This document shows, one piece after another, positions 18,535 to 27,426 of a stretch of 64,000 nt of DNA. Origin of the DNA: Oscillospiraceae bacterium (GTDB taxonomy: Bacteria > Bacillota > Clostridia > Oscillospirales > Ruminococcaceae). Under the pieces are notes generated by a model that had not been told where the DNA came from, did not search any database, and saw only the letters and a list, made by a program, of their open reading frames with translations. The position numbers and the translations under genes are program-made. Numbering within the stretch: the stretch's first letter is position 1; each line of letters starts with the position of its first letter. The stretch lies in the NCBI GenBank assembly GCA_022787085.1, contig JALFVE010000033.1, positions 25,535-89,534 on the forward strand. The letters are read 5' to 3'.

Positions 18535-19514
18535 TGACCCGAACCGAAATACGCCATAAGGCGAATGAAGAAATGGAAAGGCGGAAGCTGAGAGCAGAAA
18601 ACGAAGCCGCCGACAGACAGCGGGAAATATATGCAAAGATACCCGAGATAGGGGAAATACGGCGAATGCTTGCCCATACCGCCACCGAGTTATCCCGAAT
18701 GATAATCGGCAGAAAGGGCGATTACAAGGAAAATTTCGAGAAGCTCCGCAGGAATAATCAGGACGGCGCAAATATGATAAAGGAGCTTTTAAGATCAAAG
18801 GGTTATCCCGAGGATTATCTTGAAACACATTACCGCTGCAAGGTGTGCAATGATACAGGATATACCGAAAGGGAGATGTGCGACTGCATGAAGCGGCTTA
18901 TAAGCAAAATAGCCGCCGAGGAGCTTAATCGCTCCGCCAATCTTCCCGACGCAGATTTCGCCCATTTCAGCCTTGAATATTACAGAGGAATCACAATTGA
19001 CGGAATAGACTGCTATAGCCTGATGTCAAAAAATCTGAGCTTCTGCAGAGAATATGCAGCGCTGTTTACCGAAAGCTCCGACAGTCTTTTAATGCTTGGA
19101 AAAACGGGAGTAGGCAAGACCCATCTGTCCATGTCCATCGCCAAGGAGGTTATTGAAAAGGGCTATAACGTGATATACGGCTCTGTGATAAATCTCCTCA
19201 GAAGCATAGAAAAGGAGCATTTCAGCAGAGGCGAACAGGTGAGCGATACCCTTGAGAGCGTGTGCAGCTGCGACCTGCTAATATTTGACGACTTAGGCTC
19301 GGAGCATCACACCCCCTTTTACGAATCCACTCTCTATAATATCATCAACACCCGCATAAACACAGGCAAGCCCATAATAATAAGCACCAATCTCACAAAA
19401 GAGGAGCTTGCATCGACCTATAACGAAAGAATAATCTCAAGAATTTTCTGCTGCTGCACCCTGCTCCTTTTCGCAGGACGTGACGTAAGGCAGCTTAAAA
19501 GGATAAACGGATAA
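18531..19514 (+). CDS. DnaC/DnaI-like AAA+ helicase loader
   Basis: A 327-residue protein. A helical N-terminal part leads to a zinc-type cysteine cluster near residues 104-120 (CKVCNDTGY then CDC). An AAA+ ATPase follows: Walker A LGKTGVGKTH near 188, Walker B LLIFDDLGSEH near 245, sensor-1 IISTNLT and an arginine-containing ERIISRIF. This matches DnaC/DnaI loaders rather than IstB, because no transposase is nearby. It is translationally coupled to the upstream DnaD gene. Confidence 0.9.
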   Translation: MMTRTEIRHKANEEMERRKLRAENEAADRQREIYAKIPEIGEIRRMLAHTATELSRMIIGRKGDYKENFEKLRRNNQDGANMIKELLRSKGYPEDYLETHYRCKVCNDTGYTEREMCDCMKRLISKIAAEELNRSANLPDADFAHFSLEYYRGITIDGIDCYSLMSKNLSFCREYAALFTESSDSLLMLGKTGVGKTHLSMSIAKEVIEKGYNVIYGSVINLLRSIEKEHFSRGEQVSDTLESVCSCDLLIFDDLGSEHHTPFYESTLYNIINTRINTGKPIIISTNLTKEELASTYNERIISRIFCCCTLLLFAGRDVRQLKRING

Positions 19515-19525
19515 GGAGGATAATC

Positions 19526-19747
19526 ATGTTAACAGTATTAAAGATCAAATTCGAGCGTTTTATTAAGTCACTGGATGTGAATGTAACCATTAAAAAGCGT
19601 GAGCTGGTGCTGGCGATCGCCGCCTGCACACTGCTGGGCATTGTGATCGGTGCCCTTTTCAGCCCCCGAAAGAGTACTGTCATCGGCAGCTACAACAGTG
19701 CCGACAATAACAGCTGCGGCAGCAGCGACGAAAACGAGGAAGAATAA
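19526..19747 (+). CDS. Small single-pass membrane protein
   Basis: A 73-residue protein with a strong AAGGAGG site 6 nt before the ATG. The basic N-terminal 25 residues precede one hydrophobic helix (about 26-44, LVLAIAACTLLGIVIGALF), followed by a Ser/Asn/Glu-rich acidic tail containing one Cys. It lies 11 bp after the DnaC-like gene and before a terminator, so it belongs to the same transcript. Function is unknown. Confidence 0.75.
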   Translation: MLTVLKIKFERFIKSLDVNVTIKKRELVLAIAACTLLGIVIGALFSPRKSTVIGSYNSADNNSCGSSDENEEE

Positions 19748-19753
19748 AAAATG

Positions 19754-19784
19754 AGGGACTTCGGGAAAAATAACCGAAGTCCCT
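19754..19784. terminator. Convergent terminator of DnaD operon and FliB gene
   Basis: AGGGACTTCGG (19754-19764) pairs with CCGAAGTCCCT (19774-19784). A-runs and T-rich sequence flank both sides. Confidence 0.85.
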
Positions 19785-19787
19785 TGC

Positions 19788-20753
19788 TTATTCGCAATAC
19801 TCTTCATACAGAAAATTAAACACCGCCTCAAGATTTTCGCTGCTGTATTCAACCTCTTTTGACCATAAACAAGCAGCGTCCAAAATGCTCATAAAGCAGC
19901 CTCTTTGAATAAGTGCTATCATCTGAGCCGAAAAGATCGCAAAAGCGGGTTTAAGAAATATAATCTCATCCGGCTCCGCTTTCAAAAAATATCTGAAAAT
20001 AAAGTAGGACAGTATGTTTTTATATTTTGCAGTATCCGAGAAATCAAGATCAATATCCGCAGAAAGCCGGTTGCAGACATCATTCCACCTGTCATTAATG
20101 GGTTCGAGAGAGAGAAGCATGGAAACAGCCTTTTCGGTGAATTTGCGGGAGCGGAGCATACCCACTTTGTTGGGATAGTAGCCCGTCAAATCATTCCCCA
20201 CCTCAGCCGAATAAAACAGCAGATTTTGGCATACAGAAAAAATATCCTTACCGTTTTCAATTATTTTAAATAGATCCGACCTGATATCAAGCAAACGGAG
20301 GCGGAACGTATCCAAAGGTTCACTTTCACTGTCCTCGGAGCGGAGAATGTGCAGCCCGAAGGGCTTATCGCTGTTAATAATGATACGGGCAGCCTCCTCG
20401 CAGCAAAGCCCGATGCCCATTTCGCATCTTTCCCCGAACCATTCCCTGAAACGTGGGTGAAGCGAGCATATCTCGCAAAGCATATCCTCACCGCCCGAAA
20501 GAATAAGCCTGCAAAGGTTGTTATCGTTCAGAAAGGGGCACCTGTCACCCGACGCAAGAGTAAAGCAGTCCGAGCCGTCCTCGGAGCGGGTAATATTCGT
20601 ACGCAGCTCATCACCGAGAGGACCGTCAAGCTTTAAGTATTTCTCAAGGGTCACGCTGTCAATGTCGATTTCCCAGCCAATGCAGCAGTTGTCATTACAA
20701 TCCGAGCCAATGCAGGAAAAATCCTCGTAATAGTCGGGAACAAAAATATCCAT
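19788..20753 (-). CDS. fliB: FliB-family (lysine-N-methylase-like) Cys-rich protein
   Basis: A 321-residue protein of the flagellin lysine-N-methylase type. The N-terminal cysteine pattern CIGSDCNDNCCIGWEI and further Cys clusters (DRCPFLNDNNLCRLI, LCEICSLHPRF, GLCCEEA) are diagnostic and probably bind a metal cluster. FliB methylates surface lysines of flagellin in Salmonella. No flagellar gene is present in the window, so the local substrate is unknown. The gene is monocistronic with its own promoter. Confidence 0.85.
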   Translation of the reverse strand: MDIFVPDYYEDFSCIGSDCNDNCCIGWEIDIDSVTLEKYLKLDGPLGDELRTNITRSEDGSDCFTLASGDRCPFLNDNNLCRLILSGGEDMLCEICSLHPRFREWFGERCEMGIGLCCEEAARIIINSDKPFGLHILRSEDSESEPLDTFRLRLLDIRSDLFKIIENGKDIFSVCQNLLFYSAEVGNDLTGYYPNKVGMLRSRKFTEKAVSMLLSLEPINDRWNDVCNRLSADIDLDFSDTAKYKNILSYFIFRYFLKAEPDEIIFLKPAFAIFSAQMIALIQRGCFMSILDAACLWSKEVEYSSENLEAVFNFLYEEYCE

Positions 20754-20780
20754 ATCAAAAATCCCCCTTTGATAAAAATT

Positions 20781-20809
20781 ATAATAGCATAAATCCTCCG
20801 TACTGTCAA
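20781..20809 (-). promoter_or_regulatory. Promoter of fliB-like gene
   Basis: On the minus strand, TTGACA (20809-20804), a 17-bp spacer and TATTAT (20786-20781). Confidence 0.8.
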
Positions 20810-20856
20810 TAAATTATTTTTTGAGTATAATAATACAAAAAATCTCAAAAAAGCAC

Positions 20857-20936
20857 TTGATTTTTTGTTTGATAAGTGGTAATATAGGAAATGTATATGA
20901 ATAAGTGTTTATTTCTTAATAAAAATGTGATATAAT
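20857..20936 (+). promoter_or_regulatory. Two candidate promoters for the ACT/UPF0210/V-ATPase unit
   Basis: The first is TTGATT (20857-20862), 17-bp spacer, TAATAT (20880-20885). The second is an extended -10, TGA-TATAAT ending at 20936, with a weak -35. Both precede the ACT-domain gene. Confidence 0.65.
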
Positions 20937-20973
20937 TGGCTGTAAATGATTTTATATATGGAGGATAATATCT

Positions 20974-21243
20974 ATGAAAGCAGTAATCACCGTAATCGGA
21001 AAGGACGCAGTGGGCATTCTTGCAAAGGTAAGCGCTATCTGTGCCGAGAATAACGCCAACGTTATCGAAGTGACCCAGAGCGTATTGCAGGATATGTTTG
21101 CAATGATAATGCTTGTGGATATCACAAAGATGAGCAATGATTTTGTGGCATTGCAGGATAAGCTCACAGATCTCGGAGACAGTCTGGGACTGAAGATACA
21201 CACCATGCATGAGGATATTTTCAATACCATGCACAGAATATAA
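20974..21243 (+). CDS. ACT domain protein, UPF0237 family
   Basis: An 89-residue single ACT domain (beta-alpha-beta-beta-alpha-beta). It begins MKAVITVIGKDAVGILAKVSAI, the typical ligand-site loop for amino-acid sensing. A GGAGG site precedes the ATG. UPF0237 proteins are commonly paired with a UPF0210 protein, which follows 18 bp downstream. The ligand is unknown. Confidence 0.93.
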   Translation: MKAVITVIGKDAVGILAKVSAICAENNANVIEVTQSVLQDMFAMIMLVDITKMSNDFVALQDKLTDLGDSLGLKIHTMHEDIFNTMHRI

Positions 21244-21261
21244 CATGGGGAGAATGTACTT

Positions 21262-22617
21262 ATGCTAAATGTTTACGATATACTTGAAACCATCCGAATG
21301 ATACAGGACGAGTGCCTTGATATCAGAACAATAACCATGGGAATATCTCTTATGGACTGCATCGACAGCGATATCGACAGAGCCTGTGAAAAGGTCTATG
21401 AGAAGATAACCCGCTGTGCAGGAAAGCTTGTAAAGACAGGCGAGGAGATAGAAAAGGAATACGGTATTCCTATTATAAATAAGAGAATATCCGTAACCCC
21501 CATCGCAATAGTATCCGCAGCCTGCAATGCAAGCCCCGTAAAATTTGCGCTGACAATGGAAAGAGCCGCAAAGGAGTGCGGAGTAAACCTTATCGGCGGA
21601 TATTCCGCGCTTGTGCAGAAGGGCTTTTCCGCAGGAGATGAAAGGCTTATCCGTTCAATACCCGAAGCCCTTGCATCAACCACCTGCGTGTGCTCTTCGG
21701 TAAATATCGGCTCCACCAAAACGGGAATCAATATGGACGCCGTAAAGCTCATGGGAAATATTGTCAGAGAATCTGCGGAAGCAACGGTGGATAATCAGTG
21801 CTTCGGCGCAGCAAAGCTTGTGGTATTCTGCAACGCAGTAGACGATAATCCCTTTATGGCAGGCGCATTCCATGGCGTGGGCGAGCCTGACTGCATAATA
21901 AACGTGGGCGTTTCGGGACCCGGAGTAGTCCGCTCCGCACTTTCAAAATACCCCGACGCAGATATCAACGAGCTTGCGGATATAATCAAAAAGACTGCAT
22001 ATAAAATAACAAGAGTAGGTCAGCTTGTAGGCGTAAGAGCCTCCGAGAAGCTGGGCGTGCCCTTCGGAATAGTAGACCTATCCCTTGCACCCACTCCCGC
22101 AGTAGGCGACAGCGTAGCCTATATCCTTGAGGAGATGGGTCTGGAGAAGTGCGGCTGCGCAGGAACAACAGCCTGCCTTGCAATGCTCAATGATGCCGTT
22201 AAAAAGGGCGGCGTAATGGCTTGCTCAAGAATAGGCGGACTTTCGGGTGCATTTATCCCCGTTTCGGAGGATGCAGGAATGATAGCCGCAGCAGAAAGCG
22301 GCTCCCTGCTTATCGAAAAGCTTGAGGCAATGACCGCAGTATGCTCTGTGGGACTTGATATGATAGTTATCCCGGGTGATACTCCCGCAGAAGTCATTTC
22401 GGGAATAATCGCAGACGAAGCGGCAATTGGCATGGTAAACTGCAAGACCACCGCCGTAAGAGTAATTCCCGCCATAGGCTGCAAGGAGGGAGATGTCCTC
22501 GACTGGGGCGGACTTTTCGGAAAGGGTCCCGTAATGAAGGTAAACACCTATTCCCCCTCCAAATTCATCAACCGCGGAGGACAGATACCCGCACCGCTTC
22601 ACAGCCTTAAAAACTGA
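21262..22617 (+). CDS. UPF0210 (PFL family) protein
   Basis: A 451-residue protein of the UPF0210/DUF711 family, which has a fold related to glycyl-radical enzymes but no demonstrated radical activity. The N-terminus [30 protein letters not shown] and the segment [15 protein letters not shown] are characteristic. It forms a pair with the ACT protein, which may sense the ligand or product. The V-ATPase G/H gene starts 17 bp after its stop with no terminator between. Confidence 0.9.
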   Translation: MLNVYDILETIRMIQDECLDIRTITMGISLMDCIDSDIDRACEKVYEKITRCAGKLVKTGEEIEKEYGIPIINKRISVTPIAIVSAACNASPVKFALTMERAAKECGVNLIGGYSALVQKGFSAGDERLIRSIPEALASTTCVCSSVNIGSTKTGINMDAVKLMGNIVRESAEATVDNQCFGAAKLVVFCNAVDDNPFMAGAFHGVGEPDCIINVGVSGPGVVRSALSKYPDADINELADIIKKTAYKITRVGQLVGVRASEKLGVPFGIVDLSLAPTPAVGDSVAYILEEMGLEKCGCAGTTACLAMLNDAVKKGGVMACSRIGGLSGAFIPVSEDAGMIAAAESGSLLIEKLEAMTAVCSVGLDMIVIPGDTPAEVISGIIADEAAIGMVNCKTTAVRVIPAIGCKEGDVLDWGGLFGKGPVMKVNTYSPSKFINRGGQIPAPLHSLKN

Positions 22618-22634
22618 TTATAAGGAGAACAGCA

Positions 22635-22946
22635 ATGGACGATATAATCAAGTCGATAATCGAGATCGACAGGGGAGCGTCAAAGCGAATCGAGGAAGCC
22701 GAAAAGCAGAAGCTCCGAATGATCGAGGAGGCAAGAGCAGAGGAGGAGCGTATAATAGCAGCCGCCCTCGAAGCAAAGAAAGCCGAGCTTGCTGAGCTTG
22801 AAAAGGAAGAGCTTAATAAGACCAACGCCAGGATCTCCGAGCTTATGCAGGAAAAGAATGAAAAGCTTGAAGCCATGAAGCAGAGCTTCGAGAAAAATTC
22901 CGACAAATGGTGTGAGGAGATCTTCAAAGCCGTTATCTCCATATAA
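22635..22946 (+). CDS. ntpF: V-type ATPase subunit G/H (peripheral stalk)
   Basis: A 103-residue, highly charged coiled-coil protein with long Glu/Lys/Ala heptads and no membrane segment. It is first in the V-ATPase operon, where the NtpF/AtpH peripheral stalk subunit is expected, and pairs with subunit E to brace the catalytic head. Identity rests on composition and position rather than on a sharp motif. Confidence 0.85.
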   Translation: MDDIIKSIIEIDRGASKRIEEAEKQKLRMIEEARAEEERIIAAALEAKKAELAELEKEELNKTNARISELMQEKNEKLEAMKQSFEKNSDKWCEEIFKAVISI

Positions 22947-22983
22947 AAAAGCGAGCATATAAGAGGGGAGGGATACCGCCTTG

Positions 22984-24036
22984 ATGAATAAAAAAAGCCG
23001 AGGCAGGCGAAATCTTAACGCCACAGTGGCAAAAATGCACGCCGTTTACGGAAAAAGGCTCAAGCAGGAGGATTATTCGGCGCTGCTCAGCTGTACCTCT
23101 GTATCCGACGCAGCGGGATATTTAAAGCGAAGCACCTATTTCAGCCGAGCACTGGAGGGAGTGGATACGGAGAATATCCACCGAGGGAATCTGGAAAATA
23201 TACTGCGCAGAAGCCTTATCGAGAATTATTTCCGAATAATCGGCTTTGAGAAGATAGGCGGGGATGAGTTTTACAATTTCATTATTGTAAAGACGGAAAT
23301 TGACGAGATACTCATCTGTATCCTCCATCTTAATGCGGGAACAGGCGACCATATCACTACGCTGCCCATCTATATGAATAAATATACCTCCTTTAATTTA
23401 ATGGAGCTTGCAAGGGTGGGGAGCTATGACGAGCTTCTGAGCCTGACTGAGAAAACGCCCTATTACAGCATATTAAAGGCAAATAAGCCCGATGAAAGCG
23501 GGCATATCAACTATCCCGCCATCGAGCTGAAGCTGAGGACATATTATTCCAACCGCCTTGCGGAATCACTGAAAAAATTCGGCGGGGAAACGGAAAAGCG
23601 GCTGAGAAGCTATATCGGCACCCAGATAGATATGATAAATATCATCAACAGCTATCGGATGAAGCGGTATTTCAACGCCGATTCCGAGGAGATAAAATCC
23701 CGAATGATACCCATCTATATGCGGATACCCGAGCAGAAAATGGACGAGCTTTACAGTGCAAGGGACGATAAGGATTTTCTTGAAAAGCTTTCAAAAACCT
23801 ATTACGGCAGAGAAATAACGGAAAAGGGCTTTGATATGAAAAATCCGGAAATGTCGCTGGTGCAGTTCAGATTTTTGCAGACGAAGCGGGCATTTTCCCG
23901 CTCCACCACAGCGCCTGAGTGCTTCTATACCTTTATCCAGCTATCGGAGATAGAGGTAAAGAACATCATCAGGATAATCGAGGGAATAAGATATTCACTT
24001 CCCACAAAGGAAATTGCCGAGCTTATCATAACCTGA
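22984..24036 (+). CDS. ntpC: V-type ATPase subunit C (AC39/d-like)
   Basis: The 350-residue protein is soluble and alpha-helical, of the AC39 family, and forms the socket joining the rotor shaft to the membrane ring. It starts with a basic NKKSRGRRNLNATVAKMHA segment and has the family's repeated helical pattern with YYSNRLAESL near the middle. The ATG at 22984 is taken in preference to the TTG one codon upstream. Confidence 0.88.
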   Translation: MNKKSRGRRNLNATVAKMHAVYGKRLKQEDYSALLSCTSVSDAAGYLKRSTYFSRALEGVDTENIHRGNLENILRRSLIENYFRIIGFEKIGGDEFYNFIIVKTEIDEILICILHLNAGTGDHITTLPIYMNKYTSFNLMELARVGSYDELLSLTEKTPYYSILKANKPDESGHINYPAIELKLRTYYSNRLAESLKKFGGETEKRLRSYIGTQIDMINIINSYRMKRYFNADSEEIKSRMIPIYMRIPEQKMDELYSARDDKDFLEKLSKTYYGREITEKGFDMKNPEMSLVQFRFLQTKRAFSRSTTAPECFYTFIQLSEIEVKNIIRIIEGIRYSLPTKEIAELIIT

Positions 24037-24082
24037 GAAGCTCTGTAAATAAACAGACAGAAAGGACGGTGCGTCTGTAAAA

Positions 24083-26035
24083 ATGTCATCTATAGAAAAA
24101 ATGATGTTCGCAGATATAGCGGGCGTCGAATCCGACCTTGACGCTGTTCTTGACATCATCAGCTCCTGCGGCTGCTTCCACATGGAAAATGCGGCAGCCG
24201 TTCATGTAAGCGGAGCAAAGAATACCGCAAAGAGGGAAAATCCCTATACGGCACCTTTGAAAATGCTTGCGGAAATAGGTACGCTGACGGGAATAAAGCT
24301 TGAACGAGCGGATTCAAGCGAGATCAGGGACAGCGATGCAGAGAAGGTCCGAACGGATATCAGTTCCATACGAAACCGTGTCCAGAAGCTGAAAGCGGAG
24401 GTCAAGAAGGCGTCGGACAATATGAATGCCCATAACATGGCGCTGGAGCAGGTGCTTCACCTCAGCGGAGGAGAAGGTGTAGGGGCACTGAGCGTAGATA
24501 TCGAGCAGATATTTGCCTGCAAGCATATCAAGGTGCGTTTCGGACGGCTTCCCGTTGACAGCTATGAAAAGCTTTCCTTCTATGAGGACAGGAATTTCTA
24601 TTTCCTTGCCTATGGCAGAGATAAGGAATATACCTATGGCTTCTGCTTTGCCCCCGAATCGGAGTCGGAGGAGATAGACGGGATACTTGATTCGCTGTAT
24701 TTTGACAGGATAAGGCTTCCTGATTTCGTCCACGGAAGTGCGGAGGACGCAGCGGACTCTCTGAAGAAAAATGTGGAAGAAGATAAGGCAGAGCTTGAAA
24801 AACGGAAAAAAGCTCTGGCGGATTATATCGAGGAAAAGCGTGAGGTCCTGAATAAATACTTCACCAAGCTAAAAACCATGCATGACACCTTTGAGCTGCG
24901 TGAAAAGGTGATGATGATAAGGGATAAATTCTATATCGTGGGATTTGTTCCCGAGCGTGATTCTGAGCGGTTCAGGAAGTATTTCGAGGGGCTGAAAACC
25001 GTATCTCTGGTAATGAAGCCATGTTCTGAAAACGGCGAGATCGAGACGCCCGTAAAGCTTCGGAACAATAAATTTGCGGAGCCCTTCTCCATGTTTGTTG
25101 ACCTCTACGGACTTCCCGCCTATAACGATATAAACCCCACCAATTTTGTAGCCATAACCTACACGCTCCTTTTCGGAATAATGTTCGGCGATCTGGGGCA
25201 GGGGCTTGTAATAAGCCTGCTGGGACTGCTGCTTTGGAAATGGAAGAAAATGACGCTGGGCAGAATAATGGAGCGTCTGGGCATATCCAGTATGATATTC
25301 GGAACGCTGTACGGCAGCGTGTTCGGATATGAAGAGCTGCTTGACCCCATGTATGAAAGCATGGGAATAAGCTTTCTGCCCTTCAAAGCGATACACAGCA
25401 TAAATAACGTGCTGTATACGGCGATCGGCATAGGAATATTCATTATCATAATCTCCGTGATCGTCAATATGATAATGGGACTCAAGGATAAGGATTATAC
25501 AAGAGCGCTGTTTTCAAATAACGGACTTGCAGGACTTGTATTCTACTGTTCACTGCTGATGCTTCTCCTGGGCGGAATGTTGGGACTTAACGTGGGCGGA
25601 ACGGTATATGTTATCTGCCTCATCGTCCTGCCGCTGGTGATAATGTTCCTTAGAGAGCCTCTTGGCGACCTTGTAAAGGGAAAAGGCTTCCATATCCACG
25701 AAAGCCTCGGGGATTTTATCGCAGCAAACTTCTTTGAGTGCTTTGAATTTCTGCTGGGCTATGCCACAAATACGCTGTCCTTTGTCAGAGTAGGCGGCTT
25801 TGTGCTTTCCCATGCGGGAATGATGTCAGTGGTGCTTGCCCTTGCGGAGATGTCGGGGGGAATGTCACCCATTGTAATGATACTGGGAAATCTCTTTGTG
25901 ATCGCCCTTGAGGGACTTCTTGTGGGAATACAGGTACTGAGACTTGAGTTCTATGAGATGTTCTCCCGCTACTATACAGGCGGCGGCAAGGCGTTCAAGC
26001 CCGTCAGCATAAACTATGATGAAATAATAGAATAA
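24083..26035 (+). CDS. ntpI: V-type ATPase subunit I (a-like membrane subunit)
   Basis: A 650-residue subunit. The soluble N-terminal half (about 1-340) contains two coiled-coil arms. The C-terminal half has about seven or eight membrane helices. The segment FGIMFGDLGQGLVISLLGLLLW and the conserved FVRVGGFVLSHAGMM region near residue 570 hold the arginine that faces the rotor carboxylate. The protein forms the half-channels for the transported ion and binds the peripheral stalks. The AAAGGACGG ribosome site is 13 nt before the ATG, longer than usual. Confidence 0.93.
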   Translation: MSSIEKMMFADIAGVESDLDAVLDIISSCGCFHMENAAAVHVSGAKNTAKRENPYTAPLKMLAEIGTLTGIKLERADSSEIRDSDAEKVRTDISSIRNRVQKLKAEVKKASDNMNAHNMALEQVLHLSGGEGVGALSVDIEQIFACKHIKVRFGRLPVDSYEKLSFYEDRNFYFLAYGRDKEYTYGFCFAPESESEEIDGILDSLYFDRIRLPDFVHGSAEDAADSLKKNVEEDKAELEKRKKALADYIEEKREVLNKYFTKLKTMHDTFELREKVMMIRDKFYIVGFVPERDSERFRKYFEGLKTVSLVMKPCSENGEIETPVKLRNNKFAEPFSMFVDLYGLPAYNDINPTNFVAITYTLLFGIMFGDLGQGLVISLLGLLLWKWKKMTLGRIMERLGISSMIFGTLYGSVFGYEELLDPMYESMGISFLPFKAIHSINNVLYTAIGIGIFIIIISVIVNMIMGLKDKDYTRALFSNNGLAGLVFYCSLLMLLLGGMLGLNVGGTVYVICLIVLPLVIMFLREPLGDLVKGKGFHIHESLGDFIAANFFECFEFLLGYATNTLSFVRVGGFVLSHAGMMSVVLALAEMSGGMSPIVMILGNLFVIALEGLLVGIQVLRLEFYEMFSRYYTGGGKAFKPVSINYDEIIE

Positions 26036-26056
26036 AAAATTTTGGAGGAAATCAAT

Positions 26057-26482
26057 ATGTATATTTTCTTACTTCCCCTTGCAATTGTAGTTCTTCTTGC
26101 ACTCCCCGTAATTTCAAGAATCAAGCATTTCACCGACGGCACAAAATGCAAAAACGCCATCATCGGAAATATCTGTACATTTTTCGGAGTAATGCTCCTT
26201 GCAGTAATACTTCCAATGGGCAATTTCGTATCCGCAGAAGTAATAGAGGAAACAGCAGGCGTAATAAGCAGCGCAGGCATGGGCTATCTTTCAGCAGCAC
26301 TTGCAGTAGGACTTGGCTCCATCGGCTGCGGAATCGCCGTAGCCAATGCAGCGCCCGCAGCCATCGGCGCAGTAGCGGAGGAACCCTCCTGCTTCGGTAA
26401 AGCAATGATCTTCGTAGCACTTGGCGAGGGCGTTGCGCTTTACGGCTTCCTTATCGCATTCCTTATCATTCAGGCAGTCTGA
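26057..26482 (+). CDS. ntpK: V-type ATPase subunit K (membrane rotor, c-like)
   Basis: The 141-residue subunit starts at the ATG 8 nt after a GGAGG site (an in-frame TTG lies in that site). It has four hydrophobic helices. The C-terminal pair (about 75-141) is a typical Gly/Ala-rich c-subunit hairpin with the ion-binding Glu124 in VALGEGVALYG. The N-terminal pair lacks both the glycine-rich packing motif and a carboxylate. The ring therefore carries one ion site per four-helix subunit. I cannot decide H+ or Na+ use from this. Confidence 0.9.
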   Translation: MYIFLLPLAIVVLLALPVISRIKHFTDGTKCKNAIIGNICTFFGVMLLAVILPMGNFVSAEVIEETAGVISSAGMGYLSAALAVGLGSIGCGIAVANAAPAAIGAVAEEPSCFGKAMIFVALGEGVALYGFLIAFLIIQAV

Positions 26483-26503
26483 AACAGATCCGAGGAAAAG
26501 AAA

Positions 26504-26812
26504 ATGAAATTCTATCTTCTCAGCGACAATGTGGATACCGTCACAGGAATGAGGCTGGCAGGTATCGAAGGAGTAGTTGTGCATCGGGCGGAGGAGACCG
26601 AAAAGGCGCTTCTTGAAGCCATGGACAACAAGGACATTGCCGTAATACTTATGACAGAGAAGCTCATCGACCTCATTGAGGACAAGGTAAACGAGCTGAA
26701 GCTCAGCCGTCCGTCACCGCTGATATCGGAAATACCCGACAGACACGCTGCAGTAGACGTGACCGCCTCCATATCCCGATATGTGCAGGAGGCAATCGGA
26801 ATAAAGCTGTAA
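26504..26812 (+). CDS. ntpG: V-type ATPase subunit F
   Basis: A 102-residue Rossmann-like protein (MKFYLLSDNVDTVTGMRLAGIEGVV ... VILMTEKLIDLI) of normal subunit F length. It binds the central shaft subunit D. Its position between K and E fits the usual bacterial order. Confidence 0.92.
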   Translation: MKFYLLSDNVDTVTGMRLAGIEGVVVHRAEETEKALLEAMDNKDIAVILMTEKLIDLIEDKVNELKLSRPSPLISEIPDRHAAVDVTASISRYVQEAIGIKL

Positions 26813-26833
26813 ATACCCGAAAGGAATGATACT

Positions 26834-27424
26834 TTGGAAAAGGATAAGCTTGACCGTTTTTTCACAGCGGTAAATACTGCTGCGGATAAGCAGGTAAATG
26901 AAATTCTCTCCGAAGCGGAGCAGGAAAGGAACAGTATCCTTTCAGCAGCCAAGGAGTCAGCCGAGGAAGCGGGGCGCCGCTGTCTCAGCGATAATATGAA
27001 AATGACCTCGGGCAAGTATGTCCGAATGGTGTCAAAGGCGGAGCTTGAGATGAAAAAGGAAGTGCTTCTCTGCCGAGAAAAGCTTACAGCGGAGCTTTTC
27101 GAGAAGGTGCATGAAAAGCTTTCGGAATACAGAAAAACCTCCGAATACGAGGAAAAGCTCTGCGCAGCGATAAAAGAAGAAAGCGACCTTGAGGGAGCAA
27201 GAGTATATCTTTCCCCCGAGGATATGGAGCTTTCTGACGCAATAGCCGCCGCATCAAAGAATAAGGTAACAGTAGCAGCGGACGAGTCCATAAAATACGG
27301 AGGATTATATATACTCCGACCCGAAAAGGGTACCGTCACGGACAGGACCTTTGACTGTACCCTGAAGGAGCAGGAGAGCCTGTTTGCTTCGGGAAATCTG
27401 ATGTCGGCACAGGAGGGCAGGTAA
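26834..27424 (+). CDS. ntpE: V-type ATPase subunit E (peripheral stalk)
   Basis: The 196-residue protein starts at a TTG 7 nt after AAAGGA. A long charged N-terminal coiled coil (about 1-90) is followed by a small globular domain with GLYILRPEKGTVTDRTFDCTL, typical of subunit E. It forms the peripheral stalk with the G/H subunit encoded at the operon start. Confidence 0.88.
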   Translation: MEKDKLDRFFTAVNTAADKQVNEILSEAEQERNSILSAAKESAEEAGRRCLSDNMKMTSGKYVRMVSKAELEMKKEVLLCREKLTAELFEKVHEKLSEYRKTSEYEEKLCAAIKEESDLEGARVYLSPEDMELSDAIAAASKNKVTVAADESIKYGGLYILRPEKGTVTDRTFDCTLKEQESLFASGNLMSAQEGR

Positions 27425-27426
27425 CA

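Noticed and set aside
18531..19514. Possible IstB transposition helper
   Set aside because: No transposase or inverted repeats are nearby, and it is coupled to a DnaD-domain gene, which favours a replicative helicase loader.
21262..22617. The PFL family name suggesting pyruvate formate-lyase
   Set aside because: This is the UPF0210 family; it lacks the glycyl-radical motif and the active-site Cys pair of real pyruvate formate-lyase.
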